DNA from: Candidatus Shapirobacteria bacterium CG06_land_8_20_14_3_00_40_12
GTDB taxonomy: Bacteria > Patescibacteriota > Microgenomatia > UBA12405
Direction of reading: 5' to 3'
Assembly (NCBI GenBank): GCA_002780135.1
Contig: PEWA01000037.1
Span: 1 to 12,452, forward strand
DNA length: 12,452 nt
Shown one piece after another: positions 1-7,266 of the stretch. Position 1 is the first letter of the stretch. Each line of letters opens with the position of its first letter. Position numbers and translations under genes: made by a program. Under the pieces are notes generated by a model. It ran no database searches, was not told the origin of the DNA, and worked only from the letters and a program-made list of their open reading frames with translations.

Positions 1-1899
1 CGCCCCGCCTCCGCCGCCTCCACCGCCTCCGCCGCCTCCTCCCGAAAACCCACCCCCTCCACCTACTCCACTAGCTCCAAAGCTTCTCGAGTAGCTCCGG
101 CTAAAAGAAGTATTTATTGATCTGCCGATACTGCCAAAATTTCTGCTAAAACTGGAAGAAAAACTACCCTGCGTATGCATCCCTCCCCAATGATTGCCAA
201 CCACTATTGCCTCCTGTTGGTTAAACTTCACCGGCAATTCCGATAGTACCTTCATGGAAATTCCCAATACCGTCCCGTAAACTAGATACTTTTCCCAAAG
301 TATTACCGAATCAATTGGACTTTTTACCGTTTGGTTATATTCTTTTAAATGTTTTTTAAACGCCAGCCATTTGGCCGCTTCCTCCGCTCCCTTGGCTGTT
401 CTCTTTTCTCCAAATTTTTGAATCAATGACAGCATTACCATATAAAAGACTAGAAACAGAATTCCTAATGTCCCTATTCCCATCAAAAGGGGACTAAGTG
501 TTGCCGGTCCGGCCGCAAATCCAAAAATCCCTACCCCAATAAATGCCAAAATTGGCCCAATTTTATCCCAATTCCACCTTCCTTTTTGTTTGTGTGATTC
601 GGCATCAAAATATCCCTCATTTAAATTTTCCTTAAGCGTTATTTCCCTTAGCGATTTAAAGAAATTATAACTTGTTTCTTGATGCTTTTGGCACCACTTG
701 GGGATTTCCGACATTTTTATTTTGCCACCCAAATCTGGCAATCTATTTAAAAAATTGATTATCTTCTCTTCAATTCCTGAGGGGGTATTCTTATTGGCCA
801 CCGTCACCAAATAATATGGGTATTTTTTAAAGATAAACCTTTCTTTTTCTGTGCCTCTCTCAATTTTATAAAATCCCCGGTTTATTAGTCCCAAAATCGA
901 AGCCACAAACGCTTTCGGAGTCAATTCTTTTTTGCCGGTTAATAATTGTTCTACCTGAGCCGGATCGATCTCACTTGGTGGTTCCCAAATTCTTCCCGAC
1001 AAATTCACCTGCGGCAATTTTCCGTCTTTATGGTATTTAAAAAAGATCTGTATCTGTTTGATAAATTTCCAAATCCCCCAAAGGAGTACTATTCCAACGG
1101 CAATTGACAATCCTTTTCCTATTTTCTGAAGATTTGAAACTTTTGTCACTGTCTCTTCAATATATTTGTTTTCTTCCTTTTCGATATCAGCCTTGCTTTT
1201 GTTTCCTGTTTCGCCGCCACTGAATGTTCCCAAGGGCACTATCACCCTTCCCTCAAATCTCTCTCCCGCTTTCACCCGACTGCTTTTCCAAATAACTTCC
1301 TTATTATTAGGTATATTTACTACTCCGTTTATAGGTCCGTGTCCCCAAGCCTTAATCCCCATGCCTTCAATTCCCCACGGTATTATTAATCTTGCTGTCA
1401 CCTTTCCCTGATCTATTTCCCAGGCCGTTCCGATAAATTGCCAATAAATTTCATCCGTGTCCCTTTGTTTTGTAACGGCATTCTCAATTCTGTACTTAAA
1501 ATCAAAAATTTTTTGAGTGCTGCTCCGGTAAAACCACTTTATATAATATTTGTTCCCCTGATCCTTGACATAAAAAGTTCCGGCCGGTCTAATATCATCA
1601 GCTGTAGCTATTTCGGTAGCCGACAGTTGCCGGTAACAACCGCCAATTTCACAAACCGATAATTCGTCGATTTTGTAAGGTGCACTTCTACCGCTGGCTG
1701 TTTTCAAAATTTCCCGATAGGCAAAAGTGTAGTCACCGTCAAAGTCATAAGTCCGTTTTTCGCTCACCTGCATCGCTCCGATTTTTTCCGCTACTGCCTC
1801 AATATTTACCTGACTTATTTGATACGACTTCGCCCCAACCTGTTCCACTTCCCCCAAAAAGCTTGCCAAAAACAGCATCAGAATTATTGCTCTTCTCAC
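1..1899 (-). CDS. DUF2207-family membrane protein, C-terminus off the window
   Basis: Translated by hand from a GTG at 1899 the frame stays open for 633 codons to the window edge. A TAA lies in frame two codons upstream of the GTG, so GTG is the first possible start and no Shine-Dalgarno is present. The N-terminus (RR, then AIILMLFLASFLG) is a signal peptide. A large beta-rich extracytoplasmic part follows, then one membrane helix near residues 263-282, a cytoplasmic-looking domain with PPSEIDPAQVEQLL and LTPKAFVASILGLINRGF, and a helix pair near 442-489. The tail is Ser/Phe/Arg-rich and ends in FS followed by 13 glycines. This layout, including the poly-Gly end, is typical of DUF2207 (YciQ-like) proteins, which have no established function. 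Only a codon or a few should be missing. It is divergent from the response regulator and shares a 53-bp intergenic region with it. The family call is by pattern recognition. Confidence 0.85.
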   Translation of the reverse strand, partial: MRRAIILMLFLASFLGEVEQVGAKSYQISQVNIEAVAEKIGAMQVSEKRTYDFDGDYTFAYREILKTASGRSAPYKIDELSVCEIGGCYRQLSATEIATADDIRPAGTFYVKDQGNKYYIKWFYRSSTQKIFDFKYRIENAVTKQRDTDEIYWQFIGTAWEIDQGKVTARLIIPWGIEGMGIKAWGHGPINGVVNIPNNKEVIWKSSRVKAGERFEGRVIVPLGTFSGGETGNKSKADIEKEENKYIEETVTKVSNLQKIGKGLSIAVGIVLLWGIWKFIKQIQIFFKYHKDGKLPQVNLSGRIWEPPSEIDPAQVEQLLTGKKELTPKAFVASILGLINRGFYKIERGTEKERFIFKKYPYYLVTVANKNTPSGIEEKIINFLNRLPDLGGKIKMSEIPKWCQKHQETSYNFFKSLREITLKENLNEGYFDAESHKQKGRWNWDKIGPILAFIGVGIFGFAAGPATLSPLLMGIGTLGILFLVFYMVMLSLIQKFGEKRTAKGAEEAAKWLAFKKHLKEYNQTVKSPIDSVILWEKYLVYGTVLGISMKVLSELPVKFNQQEAIVVGNHWGGMHTQGSFSSSFSRNFGSIGRSINTSFSRSYSRSFGASGVGGGGGFSGGGGGGGGGGGGGA

Positions 1900-1905
1900 T
1901 TTTTA

Positions 1906-1914
1906 AGGATACCA
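1906..1914 (-). promoter_or_regulatory. Possible extended -10 for the DUF2207 gene
   Basis: Read on the minus strand this is TGGTATCCT, an extended -10 (TGn plus TATCCT), ending six bases before the GTG start. Transcription would begin at or next to the start codon, giving a leaderless mRNA. The TTCAG half-sites of the divergent regulator promoter lie directly upstream, where the -35 of this promoter would be, so both directions could share control. There is no clear -35 hexamer. Inference from motif and spacing only. Confidence 0.35.
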
Positions 1915-1946
1915 TTTCAGCTAAACTTCAGCTTTCATCTTATAAT
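1915..1946 (+). promoter_or_regulatory. Direct-repeat operator plus -10 of the response regulator gene
   Basis: TTCAG occurs at 1916-1920 and again at 1927-1931, exactly 11 bases apart. The first copy lies within TTTCAGCT (1915-1922). A perfect TATAAT follows at 1941-1946, and the ATG of the regulator is at 1953, so the transcript is probably leaderless. No -35 hexamer is seen; the repeat occupies that position. OmpR/PhoB-family regulators bind such 11-bp direct repeats as head-to-tail dimers just upstream of the -10. The same arrangement recurs at 3643-3673 and 6770-6802, which points to autoregulation by the adjacent gene. Confidence 0.65.
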
Positions 1947-1952
1947 TAAAGC

Positions 1953-2627
1953 ATGAAGATCCTGGTTGTCGAAGACGATCACCACATTGCCCAATCCATT
2001 AAAAAAGGTTTAGAGCAGGAAAGAATGGTCGTCGATCTGGCCTTTGACGGCGTCGGAGGTTATGATCTGGCTGTCGACAACAGTTACGATTTAATTGTCC
2101 TGGATCTGATGCTTCCGGGTCTCAACGGTCTCGACCTTTGTTCCCGCCTCCGTCAAAATAAAAATCACACCCCCATTCTGATTCTCACCGCCCGTGACCG
2201 CCTCGATAATAAAGTTGAAGGTCTGAACTGTGGCGCTGATGACTACCTCACCAAACCCTTTGCTTTTGAAGAGCTCTTAGCCCGTATCCGCGCTCTCACC
2301 CGCCGTCCTCACACCATCAGTGAAACCATTATTTCTCTCGAGGATCTTAGCCTTAATCTTCAAACCTTCGCCGTTAAACGTGCCGGTCGGGAAATTAAAT
2401 TGACCAGTAAGGAATTTTCTCTACTGGAGATGCTTCTTCGTCACCCCAATCAAATTCTAACCAAGGATCAAATCACCAATCATGTTTGGGACTACGAAGC
2501 CGATGTTCTTCCCAATACCGTCGAAGTTTATATTAAAAATCTTCGTCGCAAAATTGACGCCCCTTTTAAATTTCCGCTTATCCACACGGTTCGGGGTTTT
2601 GGCTACAAGATTAGCAAATCACTATGA
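1953..2627 (+). CDS. OmpR/PhoB-family response regulator
   Basis: A 224-residue two-component response regulator, the normal length for the family. The receiver domain (about 1-118) has the acidic pair E7/D8/D9, the phospho-acceptor D51 in VLDLMLPG, T79 and K101 (LTKPF). The C-terminal winged helix-turn-helix (about 125-222) includes the recognition helix NTVEVYIKNLRRKID and the wing HTVRGFGYKI. The cytoplasmic protein should be phosphorylated by the kinase encoded next and then bind DNA as a tandem dimer. The ATG sits seven bases after a perfect TATAAT, with no Shine-Dalgarno, so translation is probably leaderless. It likely controls its own promoter, the efflux genes and the DUF5666 gene through the shared 11-bp direct repeat. 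Which signal or physiological class it serves cannot be told from the sequence. Confidence 0.95.
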   Translation: MKILVVEDDHHIAQSIKKGLEQERMVVDLAFDGVGGYDLAVDNSYDLIVLDLMLPGLNGLDLCSRLRQNKNHTPILILTARDRLDNKVEGLNCGADDYLTKPFAFEELLARIRALTRRPHTISETIISLEDLSLNLQTFAVKRAGREIKLTSKEFSLLEMLLRHPNQILTKDQITNHVWDYEADVLPNTVEVYIKNLRRKIDAPFKFPLIHTVRGFGYKISKSL

Positions 2628-2674
2628 TTTTTTTACTATTTATCTATTTATCTTCTTATCTAATTATCTAATTC
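2628..2674 (+). other. T-rich spacer with short ATCTAATT repeats
   Basis: The 47 bases between regulator and kinase are almost all T, A and C. They contain repeated TATCTA/TATCT words, with ATCTAATT present twice in a row just before the kinase ATG. No Shine-Dalgarno and no TTCAG repeat is present. The spacer may be an unstructured, A/U-rich translation entry site for the kinase, but that is inference. Confidence 0.4.
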
Positions 2675-3652
2675 ATGTTTAAAACCGCCCGTCTCAAACT
2701 CACCGCTTGGTATTTATTAATCATCATGTTTATTTCCCTGTCTTTTTCCGGTCTGATCTTTCAAATAGTTTCCCGGGAAATTAATCGTTTTGCCCGAGCT
2801 CCCCGTTTCCGTGTCGAAGAAAATTTTCTCTTTAATGAAGACTTAGTAGTCGAAGCCAGACACCGGGTTTTACTTTCTCTGTTAGAAATTAATGGCTTGA
2901 TTCTTTTAATCGCCGGTTCTCTTGGTTATTTTTTAGCCGGTAAAACTTTAAAACCAATCGAAGCCGTGCTCGAAGAACAAAAACGCTTTATCGGTGACGC
3001 TTCCCACGAATTACGTACCCCCCTAACTGCCCTTAAGTCCATGTTGGAAGTCAGTCTTCGTGATAAAAAAATCACTCTACCGGAGGCTAAATCAATTATT
3101 AGTGATAGTTTGGAGGAAACGGACAAACTAACTTCACTTTCCAATTCTTTGCTTGAACTAGCCCGTCTTGATGGCGACACCAAAAAACTGGTCAGGGAAA
3201 AACTCTTGGTCAAAGATCTTGTTGCTGATAGTTTCAAACAAATTACCCTCCGAGCTCAAGCCAAAAACATTTCTATTACTTCCCGCACCAACAGTACCCA
3301 AGTTTTTGGTAATCGGGAAAAACTAGTTGAAACTTTAATAATTCTTCTTGACAACGCTCTCAAATATAGTCCCTCCGGTTCCCAGATAAATATCAGTGCC
3401 CAAACTATCAAGAATACCGCTCTTATTAAAGTCTCTGACCATGGTGCCGGTATCTCTTCTTCAGATCTTCCCCATATTTTTGAAAGATTTTATCGAGCCG
3501 ACATCGCCCGGAGTAAAAACAACAAAGACGGCTTTGGTCTCGGACTTTCTATCGCCCAAAAAATTATTGAAGAACACAAAGGTAAAATCGAAGTCAAAAG
3601 TAAATTAGGGCAGGGTAGTGAGTTTAAAGTCACCCTGCCTCTTTTCAGCTAA
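2675..3652 (+). CDS. Sensor histidine kinase, small sensor loop, no HAMP
   Basis: A 325-residue membrane histidine kinase, the expected partner of the preceding regulator. Two helices (about 12-32 and 68-88) enclose an external loop of only about 35 residues, too small for a folded sensor domain. Only about 22 residues separate the second helix from the phospho-acceptor H111 (FIGDASHELRTPL), so a full HAMP linker is missing. The catalytic domain is complete: N box LLDNALKYSP (N227), G1 DHGAGI (D255), F box FERFYRAD, and G2 GFGLGLSIAQ. Small-loop kinases often sense membrane state or a partner protein rather than a soluble ligand; a transporter as partner would fit this neighbourhood but is inference. 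The stop codon overlaps the first half-site of the next operator, so the operon boundary is tight. Confidence 0.93.
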   Translation: MFKTARLKLTAWYLLIIMFISLSFSGLIFQIVSREINRFARAPRFRVEENFLFNEDLVVEARHRVLLSLLEINGLILLIAGSLGYFLAGKTLKPIEAVLEEQKRFIGDASHELRTPLTALKSMLEVSLRDKKITLPEAKSIISDSLEETDKLTSLSNSLLELARLDGDTKKLVREKLLVKDLVADSFKQITLRAQAKNISITSRTNSTQVFGNREKLVETLIILLDNALKYSPSGSQINISAQTIKNTALIKVSDHGAGISSSDLPHIFERFYRADIARSKNNKDGFGLGLSIAQKIIEEHKGKIEVKSKLGQGSEFKVTLPLFS

Positions 3653-3673
3653 TCATCAGAATTGGTATATAAT
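3643..3673 (+). promoter_or_regulatory. Direct-repeat operator plus -10 of the efflux genes
   Basis: TTTCAGCT at 3643-3650 overlaps the kinase stop codon. The second half-site is ATCAG at 3655-3659, 11 bases after TTCAG at 3644. A perfect TATAAT follows at 3668-3673, and the ATG of the fusion-protein gene comes eight bases later, so this is also a probable leaderless promoter. It matches the sites at 1915 and 6770 in sequence, spacing and distance to the -10. It gives the transporter genes a promoter of their own inside a block that may also be read through from the regulator. Confidence 0.65.
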
Positions 3674-3681
3674 ATTCCCCC

Positions 3682-4905
3682 ATGAGTAAAATTTGGCAAA
3701 AAAGAAAGATTCTGGCCGTAATACTGGTGATAATTATTTTAGGTTTTATTGGTTTTAGTATTATCAATAAAAACAAAGCTTCGACTCCCATTTACACTAC
3801 TGCCATTGCCGAAAAAGGCACCTTGGTTGTTTCTCTTTCCGCCTCCGGTTCTGTTTCCAGCAACAATAGTCGTACTGTTACCACCACTGCCTCCGGTGTC
3901 GTCAAAAAAGTTTATGTTAAGGAAGGTCAAAAAGTAAATACTGGCACTCCGCTTTTACAGATCGATCTTGACTTAAATGGCCTTCAAAAATATCAGTCAG
4001 CCTATGCCAACTATCAAAGTGCTAAAAATAGTTTAAAAACTGCTCAGGACAAATTTTACAGTTTAGAGTCAGATTTAGTATCCGCTAAAAATGTTTATGT
4101 TAATCAGTGGTCAATGCAATCGCCCGATGATCCCACCTATATTCAAAAACACAATGCCTATTTAACCGCCCAAGCCGCTTACGACAATCTCGAAAAAACT
4201 ATTAAGCAGTCTACCACTTTTCTCGAATCTTCCCGACTTTCTTATCAGGCCGCCGGCCCGATTGTTTATGCCCCCATTACCGGTACTATCGGCTCAATCT
4301 CTTTGACTCCCGGCATGATTTTAAATCCCACCAGTGATTCAGCCAATAGCAGCAACAGTGAAAACAAAATTGCCATTGTCAAAACCGGAGCTACCCCCTC
4401 AATTACCGTTTCCCTGACAGAAATCGATGTCCCCAAAGTCAAAGTTGGCAACCAGGTCACTATTACTGTTGATGCCCTTCCCGACAAAACCTTTACCGGT
4501 AAAGTCATTGCTATCGATACCACCGGTACTGTCAGTTCCGGAGTGGTTAACTATCCGGTAACTATTCAGCTCGACTCCGCTGTTGACGGCCTTCTGCCTA
4601 ATATGTCGGTCACCGCCAATATTTTAACCTATTTTAAGGATTCTGTTGTCATGGTTCCGAACGCCGCTGTCCAATCGGCCACTGATGGTACTACCTCTGT
4701 CCGGATTTTAAAAAATAAACAAATCGAAACCGTTACTGTTGAAACCGGTATCAACAATGACACTCAAACCGAAATTGTTACCGGCATCGCCGCAGGTGAT
4801 GAGGTTGTCACCGCCGTTTCTACTGCCGCCGGTAAAACCACCACTAACTCCACCCAATCAATTTTTGGCGGTATGGGTGGTGGTACCAGATTTGTCGGTC
4901 GCTAA
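3682..4905 (+). CDS. MacA-like periplasmic/membrane-fusion adaptor protein
   Basis: A 407-residue HlyD/RND-type membrane-fusion protein, the adaptor of a MacAB-type tripartite ABC exporter. Residues 9-29 form an N-terminal membrane anchor (LAVILVIIILGFIGFSI). The first half of the lipoyl domain (about 46-95) has TASGVVKKVYVKEGQKV, a coiled-coil hairpin spans about 98-190 with regular YxxAK-type heptads, and the second lipoyl half is YAPITGTIGSI. Beta-barrel and membrane-proximal domains follow. The C-terminus is Gly-rich (FGGMGGG). It is followed after four bases by the ATPase gene. If the host is a single-membrane CPR cell there is no TolC, so the protein probably works with the permease alone, as in Gram-positive MacA/MacB-like systems. 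The substrate is unknown. The start follows a TATAAT by eight bases. Confidence 0.92.
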   Translation: MSKIWQKRKILAVILVIIILGFIGFSIINKNKASTPIYTTAIAEKGTLVVSLSASGSVSSNNSRTVTTTASGVVKKVYVKEGQKVNTGTPLLQIDLDLNGLQKYQSAYANYQSAKNSLKTAQDKFYSLESDLVSAKNVYVNQWSMQSPDDPTYIQKHNAYLTAQAAYDNLEKTIKQSTTFLESSRLSYQAAGPIVYAPITGTIGSISLTPGMILNPTSDSANSSNSENKIAIVKTGATPSITVSLTEIDVPKVKVGNQVTITVDALPDKTFTGKVIAIDTTGTVSSGVVNYPVTIQLDSAVDGLLPNMSVTANILTYFKDSVVMVPNAAVQSATDGTTSVRILKNKQIETVTVETGINNDTQTEIVTGIAAGDEVVTAVSTAAGKTTTNSTQSIFGGMGGGTRFVGR

Positions 4906-4909
4906 TCAC

Positions 4910-5584
4910 ATGATAAAAATGCGCCATATTGGTAAAACTTATGCCCAAGATGGGGTTAAAACCGTCGCCCTTAAAGATGTTTCCTTTGAAGTTTCTTCGG
5001 GTGAGTTTGTGGCCATTATGGGTCCGTCCGGTTCCGGCAAATCCACTCTGATGCATATTTTAGGCGCTCTTGATACCCCCACTTTCGGTCAATATTTCTT
5101 AGACGGTCAGGATATTTCCCGGCTTAATGACGACGAATTAGCCGATATTCGAAATCAAAAAATCGGCTTTGTTTTCCAGTCATTTAATTTACTTCCCCGT
5201 ACCACCGCCCTCAAAAACGTTATGTTACCCATGGCCTATGCCGGTATTAATGAAGCAGAAAAAAGAGCCAAAGCTTTAAAGCTATTAAATGAAGTCGGGT
5301 TATCTGATCGGTCCCAACATCTAAGCAATCAACTCTCCGGTGGCCAACAACAACGCGTTGCTATCGCCCGAGCCTTAACTATGGATCCCAAAATTATTTT
5401 GGTCGATGAACCTACCGGCAATATTGCCACCACTCAAGCCGAAGAAATCATGAAAATTTTTACCAAACTCCATAAACAAGGCCGGACCATTGTCATGATT
5501 ACCCACGAAGAAGATATTGCTGCTCATGCCAAAAGAATTATTATTATTCGCGATGGTCTAATTACCAAAGATTTAAAATTATGA
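4910..5584 (+). CDS. MacB/LolD-type ABC transporter ATPase
   Basis: A 224-residue ATPase of the MacB/LolD/FtsE class. It shows Walker A GPSGSGKST (38-46), Q-loop Q90 (FVFQSFNLLP), signature LSGGQQQRV (142-150), Walker B IILVDEP (162-168) and the H-loop MITHE (H199). The start is taken as the ATG at 4910, four bases after the adaptor stop. The frame is open further upstream, but there it only overlaps the adaptor gene, and homologs begin close to MIK/MRHIGKTY. The D-loop is unusual: where the family normally has GNLD it reads GNIATT, so the D-loop aspartate is lost. The stop TGA overlaps the ATG of the permease (ATGA), implying translational coupling. It should energise the adjacent FtsX-type permease in the cytoplasmic membrane. 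Confidence 0.94.
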   Translation: MIKMRHIGKTYAQDGVKTVALKDVSFEVSSGEFVAIMGPSGSGKSTLMHILGALDTPTFGQYFLDGQDISRLNDDELADIRNQKIGFVFQSFNLLPRTTALKNVMLPMAYAGINEAEKRAKALKLLNEVGLSDRSQHLSNQLSGGQQQRVAIARALTMDPKIILVDEPTGNIATTQAEEIMKIFTKLHKQGRTIVMITHEEDIAAHAKRIIIIRDGLITKDLKL

Positions 5585-6766
5585 AATTACTCGAAATTAT
5601 TAAAGAAAGTTTTGCTACCCTCCGCCTTAATAAAATGCGAACCGGTTTAGCTGCTTTGGGAATTATTATTGGTATCGGCTCAGTCATTGCCCTGATTTCC
5701 ATTGGCCGGGGGAGCCAACCTTCTCACTATTAACCCCGGCGCTGCCCGCACTGCCGGTGTTCGTGAAGCTCCGGGCAGCAACACTACTCTGACTCTAGCC
5801 GACGCCATGAGTATAAAAAACTCCACCACTATTACCACCATCAATAATGTTTCTCCGGAGTTCAGCCGACGTTTTCAGGTCATCGCCGGAGGGAACAATT
5901 CCAATACTCAAATAACCGGAGTTTATCCCGAGTATGACACCATTCATAAGATCACTATTGATAGTGGTTCCTTCATCGCCCTCCGCGATGTTGACTCCGT
6001 GGGGCGGGTAGCAGTCCTGGGGCCCACCACTGTCACCAATCTTTTTGGTGAAGGAGTTACTGCCGTTGGCCAAAGCATCAAAATTAATAAACAAAGTTTT
6101 AAAGTTATTGGTATCACCAAGCCCAAGGGCGGTTCCGGTTTTAATAACCCCGACGACGCCATTTACATTCCTTTGTCCACTATGCAAAAACAATTAGCCG
6201 GGGTTGACTATGTTTCTTCCATTGCCATCGAAGCCAAATCACCGGATGTCATGACCGATGCCCAAAACCAAATTGGCTATTTTCTTTTAGAACATCACAA
6301 AATCAGTGATCCGGCCAAAGCCGATTTTACTATTATGTCTCAAAATGACATTTTAAATACCGTTTCCCAAGTCACCGGTACTTTTACCACCCTTTTAGGC
6401 GGTATCGCCGCTATATCTCTCTTAGTTGGCGGCATCGGCATTATGAATATAATGCTGGTTACTGTCACTGAACGCACCCGGGAAATTGGTCTCCGAAAAG
6501 CTCTCGGTGCCAAAAAAAAGACCATTATTACCCAATTTTTGGTTGAATCAGTCATCCTGACTTTTGTCGGAGGTATCATTGGCATGCTTTTTGGTATCGG
6601 GATTTCACTTTTATTATCAAAAATTCTTAACTTTCCCTCCGCTCTCTCGCCCGTGTCCATCATTCTGGCTATGGGCGTTTCCGGCCTTATCGGTATTGTC
6701 TTTGGTTGGTATCCCGCCCGCCGTGCTGCCTCTCTCCAACCCATCGAAGCTCTACGCTGGGAATAA
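5581..6766 (+). pseudogene. MacB/FtsX-type permease, frameshifted
   Basis: The gene starts at the ATG overlapping the ATPase stop. The first frame encodes an N-terminal amphipathic stretch and helix 1 (TGLAALGIIIGIGSVIALISIG), then ends at a TAA at 5731-5733 after RGSQPSHY. The rest is in the +1 frame from about 5702: GANLLTINPG, a large extracytoplasmic MacB-type domain, and helices 2-4 near the end, with the classic TEREIGLRKALGAKKK-like segment (TERTREIGLRKALGAKKK) and the terminal YPARRAASLQPIEALRWE. MacB proteins normally carry about ten residues between the equivalents of RGSQ and GAN; these are missing. A single GGGAGCCAA-like word now serves both, so a deletion between two short direct repeats (in the cell or in assembly) fits. 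As written the transporter would be inactive. The gene identity is firm; whether the damage is real is not. Confidence 0.85.
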
Positions 6767-6769
6767 ACT

Positions 6770-6802
6770 TTTCAGCTGGCTTTCAGATTTAAGTAATATA
6801 CT
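6770..6802 (+). promoter_or_regulatory. Direct-repeat operator plus -10 of the DUF5666 gene
   Basis: TTTCAGCT begins at 6770, four bases after the permease stop codon. TTCAG recurs at 6782-6786, exactly 11 bases after 6771. A -10 box TATACT lies at 6797-6802, 15 bases after the start of the second half-site. Unlike the other two sites, the start codon is 29 bases further on and is preceded by AAGAAAG, a plausible ribosome-binding sequence. This is the third copy of the motif in the window. Confidence 0.6.
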
Positions 6803-6831
6803 ATTTCAATTAATTTTTTAAACAAGAAAGT

Positions 6832-7266
6832 ATGTTAAACAAAAATATTTTATTGGTAGTTGTTTTAGTTTTATTAGTTGCCGGTGGTTCTTTTGGGGTT
6901 GGTTATAAAGTTGCCCAACTAAAAACTCGGGCCACTATCGCCGGAAGGTTTGGTGATATGCGTACTCAGGGGCTTGGTCAGGGGACTGGTCAAAATGGTG
7001 TCAAACGGTCTGCCGGTATAGGCAGAAATCAAATTGCCGGTGATATTATCGCTCTCGATGATAAATCTCTCACTCTCAAAATGATTGATGGTAGTTCCAA
7101 AATCATTTTATTGTCCGATTCCATGATGGTTAATAAAACCACCGCTGCCGCTAAAGGTGAACTTAAGGTTGGTGGTAAAATCGCTGTTTTTGGGGCTGTC
7201 AACACCGACGGTTCTGTTACTGCTTCCTCAATTGAACTGGATCCGAAATTTCTTGGCCGACCCTAA
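6832..7266 (+). CDS. Membrane-anchored DUF5666-like protein
   Basis: A 144-residue protein. Residues 5-25 form an N-terminal membrane anchor or signal (ILLVVVLVLLVAGGSFGVGY). A Gly/Gln-rich linker (about 38-66) follows, then a small beta-rich domain (about 67-138) reading AGDIIALDDKSLTLKMIDGSSKIILLSDS, then KGELKVGGKIAVFGAVNTDGSVTASSIEL. This pattern of G-x-I, SLTLK, LKVGDxV and NxDGSVTAxxI matches DUF5666, a predicted extracytoplasmic OB-like fold of unknown function. The call is by pattern, not by search. It has its own copy of the TTCAG direct repeat, so it is probably induced with the transporter, perhaps as an envelope accessory or ligand-binding factor (inference). Its last four bases overlap the end of the convergent phosphoesterase gene, leaving no room for a terminator between them. 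Confidence 0.75.
   Translation: MLNKNILLVVVLVLLVAGGSFGVGYKVAQLKTRATIAGRFGDMRTQGLGQGTGQNGVKRSAGIGRNQIAGDIIALDDKSLTLKMIDGSSKIILLSDSMMVNKTTAAAKGELKVGGKIAVFGAVNTDGSVTASSIELDPKFLGRP

Noticed and set aside
1166..1949. Plus-strand reading frames opposite DUF2207
   Set aside because: They lie antisense to a well-supported long gene, have low-complexity proteins and no family resemblance.
4739..4909. Longer N-terminus for the MacB-like ATPase
   Set aside because: The extension overlaps the end of the adaptor gene in another frame and has no resemblance to ABC proteins; ATG at 4910 fits the family.
5695..5735. Programmed ribosomal frameshift in the permease
   Set aside because: No slippery run or fitting structure is seen, and conserved residues are missing at the junction, which favours a deletion.
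5795..6744. Minus-strand reading frames opposite the permease
   Set aside because: They are shadows of the conserved permease coding frame with no recognisable motifs.
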